64,000 nucleotides of DNA from NCBI RefSeq assembly GCF_932294415.1, contig NC_065535.1, positions 26,251,782 through 26,315,781 on the forward strand, read 5' to 3'. A program made the translations under genes and the position numbers. This document shows, one piece after another, positions 51,098 to 64,000 of this stretch; positions within the stretch are counted from its first letter, which is position 1; each line of letters opens with the position of its first letter. Below the pieces are notes generated by a model that ran no database searches, was not told where the DNA came from, and was given only the letters and a program-made list of their open reading frames with translations. The stretch is from Quercus robur. Lineage: Eukaryota; Streptophyta; Magnoliopsida; Fagales; Fagaceae.

Positions 51098-54000
51098 TAT
51101 ATTCATTCAATGTTGCAGTAGGGTCCTTTGAATTATGTACATTGACATCTTATGATAATTTTTTTAACATTTCTATGTTTGTTGCACAGTTATTGTCTCT
51201 TCGTATATCTTAATGATGCCAAATATTGGATTGACTTTGTGTCCTACAATGAAGAAGTTTTATGGTTGCTGCTCACTCCCAAGCTTTTTATTATGATTAA
51301 ACCAATTTTTAAACCACATGGACAGGCTTGTCATTATGATTAACGAAATGAATATTTAGATGGCATAATTTTATGAGTTTTATAAAATGATTTCCATATA
51401 TATATATATATATATATATCGATTGGTAAGCATCACATCCATCCATCAAACAAAATCAGAACATTTTTTTCTTCTCTTGAATGTAATTGTTGTAGTTTTG
51501 CCCTTGTAGAATTCACAACTGGTAGAGGATATGCTAATTGAAGGACATGTATCATTGTTATGCAATTCAATTTTTTTTAATAAAAAGTCATGATAGTTTG
51601 GTTTTTCTGTTTTATCACTAAATGACAAAGTTTACAGCTTAATGTGTAAATTAACTAGTTTTGGTAGATTCAGTTTTTTTTTTTTTTTTTTTTTTTTTTC
51701 CCCTCCTTTTGGAAACTGAAACCGAGATAGTAACTTGTTATTTCATTGTGTATATTTCATTTTATAGTGTGCAATTTTTTGTTTCAGAGATGAAGTTCAG
51801 TTTTCTAAGGCAATTATCTATGTTTCAAGTCGGTGAGATTAGCCGCAGGTTTGAGAAGAAGGGCTTCTCTTTGAAATTTAATATCTTTTTTACTGTTCAT
51901 CCTATAATATGAACTGTGATAGTTATGGGTTGGCTCTAGGGGGTGCGAGGGATTTTTATCTATATATATAATGGTTTGATTGGTTTCTAATATATGAATT
52001 GATAAAGTCCAAGACTCTGGAATCTTAGTTATATCATAATGGCCTACTCTTTGACAGATCAAATCTTAAATGCTCATGTTTTGTTTGAAGTTTTATCAAA
52101 TTTGAAAAAAATTTCCAACAAAAGAAAAAAGAGGGGGCAGGGGGGCTAAAGGAAAAAAAACAAAACAAAACAATTTTTAAACCACATCAACAGGCTTTTC
52201 ATTATGATATGAGTTTTATATATAAAACGAGGAAAAAATGCCCTAGCACCCCCTAAACTTTTATTTTAGCCAATTTACTTGTTTAACTTCACACATGTGC
52301 CAAATCAATGCCTCTGTTTGTCTACTGTTAAATGAACTAACGACCTCCCCCAATGCACGTTAATAACAAAATTACCAAAACCAATTTACAGAGTATTATT
52401 TCCATGGTTGTTGAAACTTATGTATCAGGTACCATACTTCTCCAGTGTGGCACAAACTTGTTTGCTGGGGGCCACTTGGACTTCTTCAATCTCTCTATTG
52501 ATGCTGCATACTCCTTGTAATTAAACTTTTTTTTTTCTCTTGCCCTATGAAGATATTTTCCAATACAGTTCCCCTCCTCCTTTGTTTTGGTCAATGATTT
52601 TCGATTGGTCTTCAATTAGTCCAATGGCTTAAACTTTGATTGCAAATTTTTCTTTGTTGTGATATTCTAAATGTTTTTCATTTGACCAAAGCATTTAGTT
52701 CGTTAATATCATCCAAGAAACCGATGGAGAGAGAAACCTCAGTTTGAGAGAGAGAATGGCAGCGGCTTATTTGAGATTGGTGACCTGTATGTTCCATATT
52801 TTTACAGGAAAGTAACCAGAGTCAAAATTACCAAAACCAATTTACAGAGTATTATTTCCATGGTTGTTGAAACTTATGTATCAGGTACCATACTTCTCCA
52901 GTGTGGCATAAACTTATTTGCTGGGGGCCGCTTGGACTTCTTCAATCTCTCTATTGATGCTGCATACTCCTTGTAATTAAACTTTTTTTTTCTCTTGCCC
53001 TATGAAGATATTTTCCAATACAGTTCCCCTCCTCCTTTGTTTTGGTCAATGATTTTCGATTGGTCTTGAATTAGTTCCAATGGCTTAAGCTTTGATTGCA
53101 AATTTTACTTTGTTGTGATATTCTAAATGTTTTTCATTTGACCAAAGCATTTAGTTCGTTAATATCATCCAAGAAACCGATGGAGAGAGAAACCTCAGTT
53201 TGAGAGAGAGAATGGCGGCGGCTTATTTGAGATTGGTGACCTGTATGTTCCATATTTTTACAGGAAAGTAACCAGAGTCTTGATGATTTTATCAAACTTC
53301 ATAGTTTTGACTTCTCCACAAGTTTTGACATGCATCCATCACACAAAATCAGAACATCTTTTTCTTTCTCTCAAATGTATTTGTTGTAGTTTCAGTGTTG
53401 TAGAATTCACTACTGGTAGAGCATTTGCTGACTGGTGCACATATATCATTGTTATTTAATTTAATAAATAAAAATATCTCATGAAAATTTGGTTTTTCTG
53501 TTTTGTTACTAAATGGATTGAATTAACTCACTTATATGTAATGCATAATTTATTGGTTATTAAAGAGGCTTCTTTTATTCATGCTGTATACAAATTACTT
53601 GGCTTGTATGGCTAATGTTTTAATGGTGACTGTTTTTTGCTCTGTACTTTTACCTTTCAGAACCAGCCTATTTTCAACATATAAACTTAGTTGGAAATGT
53701 CCACACTGCATCCCTTTAGATTTTTCCTTTTAGTGTAAATAACAAATCTTATTCTGTCTATGATAGACAGTATTTCTCCATGTGCAATGTGGTATTAAAC
53801 TCTCAAGTCATATCTTCTAGCAGAGGTTTTTTGTGTATATGTCCCTATAGAGTGATTGTTCAATTATGAAGAACGAATATATTATAGATGAAGTTATTTT
53901 TAAGCTGTGTTGAGAATTGAGGGGGAAATTATTCTTTTAAGGGAGACAACAAATTTATAGTGGCAGGATGTGGCTACTGTTGAAATTGTTACCATCTCCT

Positions 54001-54654
54001 ATGTGTTAGGCTCTATGAAACAAAAATTAGAAATGGTTTTACTTGCAGATAATATATATATATATATATATATATAAATTTTTTTCCACCCATAGTGTAT
54101 TTGGTCTTTATATATCTTATCTCCAATAGGAAATTTTTAGTTTGGTGCACTTTCAATGTGATATATTTTTTCCTTTCAATAAGCACCGACTTCATGTTCA
54201 AAAAATTGGGGTAAATACCTTGTTGGTCTGTATACTTTATTCCATGAGCAGTTTTAGTCCTTGAAGTTAAAGTGACCACTTTTAGTCCCTTCAATTCAAG
54301 AATGATCACATATAGCAGCATTTAGAATGACACCCTTGAGGTTTTAGCTAGTTCTTTCTAAAATGTGTTATGGGAACTTCATTAAGTTTGTCTTTCCTAA
54401 AGAATGTTATGACTCCCTTGTGGGGGTGATTTTTCCTGATTCCTTTTTTTTTTTCTTTTTTTTTTTGTGGATATTTACACATTTTCCAGAACATAGGTGC
54501 TGGGAAGTGTTTTAGAGTGTACTTTGTTCTGTATGCTTCCCACGTCCTAGGTTGAGAATTTTCTAATAAATAGTTTCCTAACAAAGAAATTAGGTATGGG
54601 ATAATGAAAAAATGGTAATAATTGCCTTTTTGGCATTCTTTTCCCCTTTTAAGA

Positions 54655-54685
<31 letters not shown>

Positions 54686-55274
54686 GTTTGTTACAACATT
54701 TCACCAATAATGTCTTTGCTTGTTTAGATACTAAAGATTCTCTTCCATCTTGCCAAGACAACCATGGAGCAGGTAAAAGGTGAAAGGTACTTAAGAATGA
54801 ATTGTACTTGCAGTATGCTAACGAGTTCTCTTATGAGAAGTTAATGGCATTGGATACTAAGGTAGTGGCAGTTCAGGCAATCGAAGTTGAAGGACTAGAT
54901 GATCTTAGACTTCATATTGTTTGGATTCAGTGGAGTGCCATTGTTTAATGATAGGAATGGATAATTGATGCATAGAAAATGTCATCTCATGTGTTGAACA
55001 AAACATGGCAGTCAAGCAATGCAATTTATACTTTGTAAATTGATAGAATGGTTTTTTGATTGAACATTGATTGAGTTTTGATGATGAATGTTCATTTACT
55101 TATTTTCTTTTGATTATTGGGCACTAGCATTTCCTTGATGGCCTTCACTTTCCGATTCCATTTCAATGCCTTTGTTACTTACCATGTATTTTGCCACTGG
55201 TGACACCAAAAGTGCATTTCTGTAGGTTTAATCAAAGTTTGTATTCTTGTATTTGCTCATGGAAAAGCTTCAAA
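51098..55274. other. Non-coding stretch with a 456-bp tandem duplication and microsatellites
   Basis: Holds (TA)n at 51395-51419 and 54052-54076, a T run near 51675, (CT)n at about 54661-54685 and the tandem duplication (separate entry). At 54815-54948 a plus frame reads YANEFSYEKLMALDTKVVAV then QAIEVEGLDDLRLHIVWIQW and a stop; it could be an exon remnant, but I do not recognise it. No intact gene. Confidence 0.4.
52367..53278. repeat. Tandem direct duplication, 456-bp period
   Basis: 52367-52822 and 52823-53278 are nearly identical (few substitutions; same CAAAATTACCAAAACC start and AGTAACCAGAGT end). Each copy contains GAGAGAGAATGGC(A/G)GCGGCTTAT, a possible 5' UTR and start (MAAAYLRLVTCMF), but the frame closes soon after. 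Confidence 0.85.
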
Positions 55275-57213
55275 TTAGTTATTTGAATCTAAGAGTTTAG
55301 TTTCATTGATTGGATTTGAAACCATATTAAGATTCTCATACACGAACTTGATGAGATACTCTTGGATAGACTCAAAGGACTTAATATTGACATTCACAAT
55401 TTTATTCCAAACTCGTACTAGTTTGCCCATATAGTGTGTGATCGAAGTAGTTAGGTCTTGGCTAGGATATTGTGATGGCCAACACATCCTTATCTTGTTT
55501 GGGTGAGAGAGTAGGTGTAGGGCTTCAGGGTCTAATCTCTATGTTCTGAATCTAGTCTTCTGTCCTTGATTCGTATGACACTTTGTCTTCTAAATTGAGC
55601 TTGTCACTAAAAATTACCTCTAGTCTAAGCCAATAATCTCCCTTCTTTCTATCCTTCCATGGTTTAGGAAACTCACAATACTGAAAAGGACTCTTGCCTC
55701 CTTTATGAAAATTACCGTTTAGGGTGGTAAACTTGTTTCTAGGGTTTTCCTCCATTCCCTCACTATATACCAATCCTTTCCTATCAGTTTAAGCCTTGAA
55801 ATTAGGGAATTCATGGACTTGTTTTTTGTTTTTTTGATTAATTCATGGACATGGTAATTCCTTTTTGCTAGTCCCATGCTTTGCATGTATCCCAGAGTCT
55901 TCATGATGTGGGAAACTGTGAAGCTGTAGAAACAGACATAAATAATCATGGATAATTTTCTCCTTCTCTACCGAGTATTTGAGAATTTGTATAAACTCAA
56001 AACCGTTCAAATGGAGTTTGTTGGCCTCTTTCATCTCTCCATATATTGGGGCAATTAAGTCCCCCCTCTCCGTCTATGGTTAGGCCTCTATTTCTTTCAC
56101 AACAATTTGATCTTTTGTTGGATAGTGAAAGGGACTACCAAGCCAAGCTCTCCCCAATAACATGTTATAGTTAGCCGTATTGACCATGATTTGGAACTCA
56201 GTCATGGCTTCTATATGCAAATTGTTTCCTACAACCCCAGGACAGCTATTGTAATAGGTTTTCAAGGTCGGAGAGTCTTCTTTGGATACCCCAAATTTGC
56301 CAACAATGCGTAAACGGATATAAATTTAGATCAGAATTGTTGTGTATTGTAATTTCAAAACTTCACACACACATACAACGACTCAATGTGGTTGGACTTG
56401 GGAGTTGGGATTGAAGATCCTCATTAGAGAAAGTGACGGTCTAGCTTTAGGGCTTAACCCCATCAAGATCGAGGCTATTATTACTTGTGCTGGGGTGGTC
56501 TCAACTCTCAAGGATTACTTCCTTTTAGTGAAGCTATGAGTAGGCCCAGATAGAAATGTTCAATTGCCTCTCTTTACTCTTTAGTTTTGCTTCAGAATCA
56601 ATTCTTCACTTTAAAGCCTTTCTCTAGCTCCGACTCCACCTCCAATTTTCTTCCTACGCGGTCAACATCTAAATGAGGTGGCTTAAACTTAAAGTGGGGT
56701 CCTCCACATTTCTTTGCCCTCTTTAATTATTCTGATGTGAAATAATCTTTTCATTTCAATTATGGTTAAGTGGTTAAATTCAACATTTTTAATAGCTTAA
56801 AGTTTTGGGACAAAGAATAATTTATCGGGGTACTAGCTGTGGAAGGAAGCCCTTTTGTCTTGCAATACAGGATGCTGTTGGAGAATCAATGATTAAAGCT
56901 CTGGAGATGGGCTATAGTAGAATACTAGTCTTAACTAACTGTAAAGGCCTCTCACAAGTTTGCAAGCTCTACAAACAACCAAGTTGGCACCAGAGGACCT
57001 TAATTGCAGACTTGAATCATTTTCGGAATCAAGGACTTCACTTAGACTTCCATTTTGTTCCTAGATATGTTGTAGGCCATGTTTCTGATATAGCTTTTAT
57101 CACCACTTTTTTCCCTGTTCATAGGTGTAAGCTAAATCCTAACTTTGTCCAGGTCTGATGTCTGTTTTGTGTACTGTTTTTGGTTCTGTTAATGAAGATG
57201 TTTTCTTTGGTAT

Positions 57214-57247
<34 letters not shown>

Positions 57248-58330
57248 CCCATTTAAAATATCTTGCTCCTCAAAAAAAAAAAAAAAAAAATGTTAAAAAT
57301 CTTACGTATTAGGCCCCACTTATTAAAGGAGAGTTTGTACCCACACATGAGGAGGAGTGTTAGAATTATGATTTAGTTATTAAATTCACAATTTCCTAAC
57401 AATTTAAGTTTTTGGGACAATTAATAATTTATCACTATTTACGCAAAAATTAAAGAAGAAAGAAGATAAATCTACATAGATGATATACTTTTGGCAATGT
57501 GCTTACGTCCACACGTGGCGATAGGTTCCATGGACATGGAAACGCTTAGTTCCTATGTATGAATGTGCAGAGTTAACATGTGATTTCCATGGATGGCATA
57601 TGAGAAGCCCAAGGATAATACACTAGTGAATGAAAAATCTCATAAGTAAGAGGGAGCTAGTAGGACTTATTTGTAGCTCACGAGGAGGCAAGGACTCACA
57701 TTGAACAATAATGTTAAGAGAGAATGGCTAAATATAACATAGATAGACCCAAAGTCATTGGCTTAAAATTTTGGGTTAAATGGTATCATTATGTGTTATA
57801 TTAACTACTCAATTGGATTTTCTACAAGGTATCATCTCCCTAACATCTTCATAGCTATCACATGCCTTCATTTTCTCCCTAAATCTCTTCTTGGAGGCCC
57901 ATTATGAAGCTATCCATGATTGGTAAGATCAAACTCAAGAAGTATTGTGTCTCCACTCTCATTTCCTTCATGTTCATGTTTTAGTGTTCAAGAAAGCGAG
58001 ACTCGATAGCAGTCAACTCAAGGGTTTTGGTGGACATTGGATTTGTCTAGGATATTAGGGCAAGGGATGATGTTGTTGTCTATAAGGTCCTCAATCGCAT
58101 GGAGGAGTCTAAAGAAATTCTTTTTCTTATGGCCAAATTTCTAATGATAGTGGAAGTATTCACTTATGTTCCAATGTTGGGGTATTGGGTTGAGTAAAGA
58201 AGTAGGATTGAGGGGTGCATTCTTACTTAATTAGGTTTTCAAAGTCTTAGGATAAGAACATTCCTAAGTTGGTGACACTCTTCATGGGTTGGAGTTGTGT
58301 TGGGTGGAAACTAAACTAACTTTGGCTTGG
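55275..58330 (-). pseudogene. Decayed Ty3/gypsy gag-protease remnant
   Basis: Minus-strand pieces, in several frames: a gag-like zinc-finger segment near 58190-57990 (HYH..FGHKKKNFF...AIEDLIDNN), a protease-like TANYNMLLGRAWLGSP segment (56265-56080), and gag-like SFESIQEYLIKFVYENLNMV (55487-55275). Order and frame are scrambled by stops and indels, and a LINE is inserted at 56805-57240. LTRs not identified. Only the general family is claimed. Confidence 0.5.
56805..57240 (+). mobile_element. 5'-truncated LINE, RNase H-like C-terminus and poly(A)
   Basis: Plus frame to 57158 reads AIQDAVGESMIKALEMGYSR, ILVLTNCKGLSQV, ...IADLNHFRNQGLHLDFHFV PRYVVGHVSDIA, the RNase H-like end of plant LINEs. 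It is followed by TGA, a short UTR ending TTTGGTATC, and a long A run (57218-57243). Typical truncated LINE insertion into the gypsy remnant. Confidence 0.75.
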
Positions 58331-58389
58331 TTGGAAGGCGTAAGATTCCACGACACACCAATTCTCGGTAGGAATAATAAGAATCAAAG

Positions 58390-61300
58390 TCCAGGTTGGT
58401 TGGTGAGCCTAGTGATAGGAGACTATCTAGCTTGGTTCGGAGAGCACTTGTTGGGTTAAAGATTTTTTTTGTTGCTAAATGTTACGGCCTAAATGCTGAA
58501 CTATTGACTCTACTTGTTCGGATGAGTGTTCACCCCAAAGTGTTCCCGGACCGCATGCATACATCCGTAAGTAACTTAGTGCAACATGGCAAATTTCATT
58601 GAGAGGAATCAACAAAGAAAAGAAAAACGGGTCAACATCTTAATGTGTATTTGAGAGATTGTCCTCGGGCTGAGGAGTGTCCACATGAGTTCGTTGAGGT
58701 GTCTACACAGGAATAAAAACCTCTTTTATATTCTGTCGAGAGTTCGAATTACTCCACCTAAGTAGAACGAAAAAGAGGAATTGGAAATTCAAAGGGGGAG
58801 CCAACAAAAGCTTCGCTTCTGGTAGCTTGTTGACTCTCCTAGTTAGAAGAAGGCTCTTTGGCGAATTATTTAGATCTGGGTAGAGTCTCGCTCAGTAAAG
58901 AGAGTTGTAGATTCGTAAGATCATGAGAAAGTCCCCTTTACTTGATATTATATTAGTAAAGCGCTAGCGCGCTACAACTAGCATAGCAGCCCACGGAAAA
59001 GGCTCGTTGAGCCCCTACTCCTAAGTTGGAGCAACAAGCAACGGATTGAGCGCATCTTTCCCCTTTCTATTAGTAAGGTTGTCAAAAGGCTTTCCTTGAG
59101 TTTGATTGCAGTAAGGGGCGCTAACGCGCAGCCGTTTTCAATAAGGGGTGCCCCTAATCGAGGGTGCCCTTCTCTGCGCTCACCCGCCCCTTACTGCACC
59201 TTTAGAAAGGAAATGAAGGTAGCCACTTTTTTCTCAGCTTTAGGCTAGGCTTGATGACAACCTACAGCTGCTAATGAGGACCGTTCCACTCGTGCCCCCT
59301 TGGGCGGGTCTTTCTTGCACTCACCCTAAGGAACCTATGGCCATTTTTATATAAGTTGAAGGCGACCACTAAATTGTTTGAATAAGACGTACTAGTCACT
59401 GACTGAAGGAGAAAGACTAAGACAACTCTTTTTGGGTTATGCCATAAAGAAAGACGTGTCTCTCGGTCTCCTCGATACACTACCTTAGACAGCTTGCGTG
59501 AACAAAAAGGAGGCGTACTAAAGGTGCTTTCCTTACGTAAGTTAACAAAGTAAGGGAGATTTTTCTTTCCACAAAAGCAGTTAGCAAGGGTTCCAAACCT
59601 TAAGTTACTTAGTCAGTAAGTCCATTCGCCGGTATGGCGAAGCAAGGAAAGTGGCTAGAAAGACAAAGAGCTAATGATGACTAGCCTTAACAGGCGCCTA
59701 CTCCTCGAACTTCCATTTCAATGTGTCTTTCCCAAAATCTTTGGTACGCCTTTTCCTGGTAAGAAGTAATGGGAAAGTCGATAGGGAAATCTAGGGTTCA
59801 ATATCCCCTATGTTGAAGAAAGGGGCGGATGCTTCCCTCTAAACCGGTCTTTCATAGATAAGGGTATAGTCTCACTCCTTTTATCGAGGGGTTTTCCCTC
59901 TCTTTGAATTTAGCTTTCTGCTTCAAGTTCGCCAGCGATGGAAATCTTTCTCGACTCACAGATAAGGGATGTATGATTCCTGAACCTTAACAAAAAGGAT
60001 GGAGCTCCGCACATCCCTTGATCTCCGCCTAACCGAGGCTAGGCTAGTTTCAATCTTTGGTTCCTGACTTGATGGGATGGGAGTCACAAGGCTTTAAAGA
60101 AAGCCGAGGAGCGGGGTTTAACGAGATTCGCTTTGGTTTTTATACTTTGACCTTGCTTATATATCAAGGCTGAGTCTAACTCCTTATGTCTCGGAAAGAC
60201 AGATGTCCTTTCTGATACACTGGACTAAGGTGACTAACCCACAGGACCAAAGATGAGACTGAGACTGAGACAACGATTTGTCGAAGACATTGTGCCCGAA
60301 TCAAGGAAAGCAACTGTACCTGAGAAGAAAGAAAGAGATATTCATTTTGAACAGCCTTTAAGAGATAGGGGGTGCCACAAGCCTAGGTCCCCAACGGAGA
60401 TATTTGATATTGGTTTGGTGGACAGAGTCTAGGTCGCCAAACCTAAGCCCCCCGACAGAGAGTATGGATTACTATGTCTCAAAAATGCGTCTTGCTTAGG
60501 TTGAAGCAAATGCCAGTATAGCTGCTGTTCTTATGCCGCTATTAGTAGATCAAACGCTCTTTTTTCTCTGATCTTTTGGAGTAGATCTTTCCTTAGTCGA
60601 GTCAGATCCGCACTGCACAGGTTAATCTCTCGTTTTTTGGAGCTTTTCTTTACTAATAAGGGCTCGCTGCCCATATATGCTTCAAGCTTATGGACACTTT
60701 AAGCTCGTATCTTCGCATCTTGCCTTTAGGTTTTATCAACTTACATGCTAATAAGCTCTTTCCCTCGGGTTCTGTGACTCGAGTAACAGGAGCTCTACGC
60801 TAGAGCACAAAAGAACGACATCTCTCTATTAGGTTGGCTTACCCCTTTGGTATACCATCGGCTTACCCCGACGGTATTTGTAACGGTATCTCGTTCTGTA
60901 TAGTCCAGTGGCAAGATTCATGTCTTTTTTTGGCTTCTCTGCCCCTGGAACAATATATCCTCTTTTCTGTCTCTGTCTTTTTCAAATAAAGACCTCTTTC
61001 TGTCTTCTCGGGAAGTGGATTTGCCAACTCTATTGCTCTTATATCGGTCTGAATTCCTCTTCATCTTGCTTTTCACTTTTGATTTGTGGATTCTATTTCC
61101 CCCTGTGCTTCCACTTCCTCTTGCCTCGAGATCGTGCCTTTTTTACTCGACTCGCTCCCTGCTCAAAAAAGTCGATCTTATTCTGCAACTCGGGTCGATA
61201 TGTTTGGGAGTCATGGTCACATCATGAATTTTTCTACCTGTCGCGCTCGCGTCATTCGCTGGCCGGTCGGAAGGATAGTACATTCCAACTCACATGCTTC

Positions 61301-64000
61301 CCAAACCAAGACTTAGGGGCAACAACGCAACTGTTAAATCGACTGGATCTGGATCATCCGGAACTACATCTAAATCTCTGACTATGGCAACTAGGACTCT
61401 CTTTGGATCACGATTTCAAAATGCCTGGATCGCTCTTCCGAGCCGGGTCGAGCCTTTCAATAGTGCATCATATGTAGTAGTAACGAGCAGTTCCTTCCCA
61501 GATCGAGAAGCTTGAGCAAGAAATTCCCCCATACAGATAGAGGCGCCTATAGCCTTGCCTCTGGCTTTGCCCCTTATCTATTACGGGTGAATCTCTTCGA
61601 TCCGAAATTTCACTATCCCTAAAAAAAAGGCTTTATTGCTGCTAGCTCCGCTACTAGGCCGACTTAAACTACTGCCATAGGTCCCTCTCTATCCAGGTCC
61701 TCACCCTCCACCAGAACTCCTTCGGGTTAGAGAGATGGAACTACTGAAGCTGCTCCCTCTGCTTCTGGAACTGTAAAAGGGTTGGGGGGCAATCACTTTT
61801 TAGATCATGACTTGTAATCCTGGAGCCTTTCCCTTTACAACCGAGCTTGCCTAAGGACGGCAGAAAAAGTCTAGGATTGAGATCTGAGCAGGAATTTCTC
61901 CCAGGTGAGTAGCTACGTCATAGGGTGGTAATTGGTTGCTTGGTCGAGCAGCTGCCCTTCCTTGGCAAGGAAGGAAAGGTGCTCCATAGCATCTGGGGCC
62001 GAGGCCCTTTTCTGGTTACTATAATGTAGCACCTTTCTTTTCAGGGCTTACTTCGGAGAGTACCGCTGCTATTGTTTGAGTATAATCCTGGCATCTTTCT
62101 ACAATCGTCTTTGTGGCTCCTGTTGCTGCAGAGCCTCTGTGCTGTTGGTTTTACCCTACCCGGTAACAGGTCCTTGAATATTCTCAGGTTCCGATTGTCG
62201 ACAAAAAAACCAGCTAAGTTCTTTTTTCCTTCCTCTAGTAGGTAAGGCAATAAGTTTTGCCAAGTCCAACAGGCATTAGTAGCATGCCCGTGGTACCTGT
62301 GGAATCAACTGTATGCGTTTAGGCGAAAGTTCGTGGGTTTGGTGTAGTGAAAGAGAAAAAGTAGCTTCAGTTTCTGAACAGGGCAAGCATACCTAGGAAA
62401 TCGAGATTGGGATCCCATTGATCCAGCGGAAGCAACGGCTAGGGCATGGACAATAACAGATCTTTTTCCATAGCTGGGGTCCGGAGGTTTCTCATAGCCG
62501 CAGAAGCTACGACATGGGCATAGCTAGGTGCTGGCTTAAGTACTGGTGAAAGTACCTGAACCAGTGGTGACATCGGCAGGAGAGGCTCTAGCACTGGTAG
62601 GTAAAGGCAAAGTCATCATAAGTGGTTGACTAGGCCTAGGAACGACCATCGGTCGGGGCCCGCGAGCTTTTAAGGCAAATTCATCGTTTTTCGCTCGTCT
62701 TTCATGCGTGCCTGTATGAATTGCATAAGTCATTGTGTTTTGGTGGTGGAGAAGTACAGAAGTGAACAGTGTGTTAGTATTTAGTTGTGCGAAGCATTGT
62801 TGACAAGACTTACTCAACTCACTGCTTTCACCTACTTCCAGTGACAACTACCACTCTCTTATGAATGGGACGGTAGAGTACCAAGACATAGGGGTTGGCC
62901 AGCGAAGGCGGTTTATTTAGTACCAGATATACGTATTTCGAATTCTTTTCATGGTAGTTCAAAGGCACGAAAGATAAGGAAAACTGAAAAGCTTCTCAAA
63001 CCAGAGTAGGAATTCGATCAATTGCTATCAATGCTAGGAGGCGGATCAAGATTCATGGGAACGATAACCTTTTCCGGGAAGAGTAAAGCGAGGGATAGGA
63101 TAGATGAATAGGTTTAAGCCTTTATCCGCTTGGAGGGATGCATTTCAAATTTGTAAGGCTTCGTTTTTTTCCGGCAAGCAGCTAGGGAAGCATTTATTCC
63201 TAAGCGATAGGGCTTGGAATTCATATTGATGCCTTAGTGCACTCCGAGATAGAAAGATACTGATAATGGAAAAAGATATGCTCTTGAACTCCAACAGTAG
63301 GTTGATCAGTTACTATCGGTAAGGACGGGAGACAAAACTGCCACTGATGGGAAAGCGATAAAAAGCCTGAAAGCGATTCTGACACAAGATACGATGACAG
63401 GAAGGGAGTTCGATCAGAAATAGACAGAAAAAAGGCTGCTAGACTCCTTCTTTCTCATAGGAGGGGTTCGCATCCAACCCTTATCGATACCCCTCGCTAG
63501 GACATTTAAGTGAGTCAGGTTTCTTTCCGGTTCCAAAATGAGGCGGTGTTACCAAGGACTCGATATCCCGCTGCTACCGAATGAAGTTCGTCCTTCACCC
63601 CTTTCCCTATAAGAAAGTGCAGGCCCCCGTAGATAGATGTCCCATATAGCCCCTCCTCCCCCGGGTTAGGTCGAAAAAAGAATCGAATTGGGTTGAAAGA
63701 AGTTTATGAATCGAGTGAAAATGAAAAAGAAAAATCGTAAAATAAAAATGGGCAAGTGTGCTTACTTATTTTTATTATATTAGAATTAGAAAAATACCAA
63801 AAATATGAAGAAGAACTAAGGCACTTACTTCGACGAAACCTTTCTCCGTCGTTACGGAGTTCTTCTGCTCTAATCTCCGAAATCGAAGATTAGCTGACTG
63901 AGGAGTTAGTATTGATTCATGCAAAGATGCTCCTCTGAAGCTGGAGTAAGGGATTGTCCACCTCACCGCCCCGAAGAGAAGTGGCTTTGTTGTTTTGCAC
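58390..64000. other. Mitochondrial-type DNA in the nuclear genome (NUMT), at least 5.6 kb
   Basis: From about 58390 to the window end the DNA loses AT microsatellites and poly(A/T) runs, approaches 45% GC, and has the style of plant mitochondrial intergenic DNA: GCGCTAGCGCGCTACAACTA, GGAAAGGAAGGTGCTCC-like runs, many short GAAAGA/CTTTC stretches. The left part (ORF-like VGEPSDRRLSSLVRRALVGL; CCAAAGTGTTCCCGGACCGC) is text I associate with plant mtDNA. I recognise no intact mitochondrial gene, rRNA or tRNA; ORFs here (for example 60908-61381 plus, 62536-62847 minus, 63775-63966 minus) are unassigned. The exact junction lies between about 58330 and 58400. Confidence 0.6.

Noticed and set aside
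58742-58760. GTTCGAATTACTCC as a possible tRNA T-arm in the mitochondrial-type region
   Set aside because: No acceptor stem or anticodon arm could be paired around it.
60908-61515. Overlapping plus-strand ORFs of 157, 76, 70 and 73 residues
   Set aside because: They compete for the same DNA, look like translated intergenic mtDNA, and show no recognisable mitochondrial protein.

Overview
The window is nuclear DNA of a flowering plant, most likely a woody eudicot; a Fagales-like genome is only a guess from the repeat style. The evidence is a set of 10-exon genes with GT-AG introns, AT-rich spacers full of microsatellites, and nested plant transposons (LTR elements, Helitrons, hAT, MITEs, LINE, SINE). 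The last 5.6 kb differs in composition and looks like mitochondrial DNA inserted in the nuclear genome.

The gene content is small. Three class-P alcohol dehydrogenase (ADH1-type) genes lie in tandem on the minus strand, with start codons at 13230, 24439 and 40583. I traced all ten exons of each; every one joins into an uninterrupted 380-residue frame with the zinc ligands and NAD-binding glycines in place. Copies 1 and 2 lie in near-identical units of about 9.95 kb (6311-16260 and 17438-27396), so they are a recent duplication. Copy 3 is more diverged and compact and probably keeps the older structure. One further intact single-exon gene, a secreted invertase/pectin methylesterase inhibitor-like protein (35319-35870, minus), lies between copies 2 and 3.

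Region by region. 1-4218: 3' end of a Ty3/gypsy (Tat-like) element, with an antisense plant-mobile-domain ORF carrying three in-frame stops, then an LTR. 4219-6087: non-autonomous Helitron carrying a MITE and an 80-bp-arm hairpin. 6311-27396: the duplicated ADH units, each with a Helitron-rich 3.6 kb intron 2 and, upstream of the gene, an ADH exon-4/intron-3 relic split by a solo LTR. 27400-35300: retroelement debris, including a copia element whose primer-binding site is fused directly to reverse transcriptase. 35319-40700: the inhibitor gene and ADH copy 3. 45000-50900: Helitrons, a hAT element with a captured polygalacturonase beta-subunit fragment, a palindrome-rich MITE and a SINE. 50960-58330: a UDP-glucuronate 4-epimerase fragment, a 456-bp tandem duplication, a decayed gypsy element and a 5'-truncated LINE. 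58390-64000: mitochondrial-type DNA without a recognisable intact gene.

The three ADH genes would supply NAD-dependent, zinc-dependent alcohol dehydrogenase for ethanol fermentation under low oxygen. The inhibitor would act in the cell wall or vacuole and is not functionally linked. I found no convincing new multi-gene system. The most interesting points are the ADH duplication history, the selective pattern between copies 1 and 2, the Pack-type hAT element, and the structured non-coding elements.
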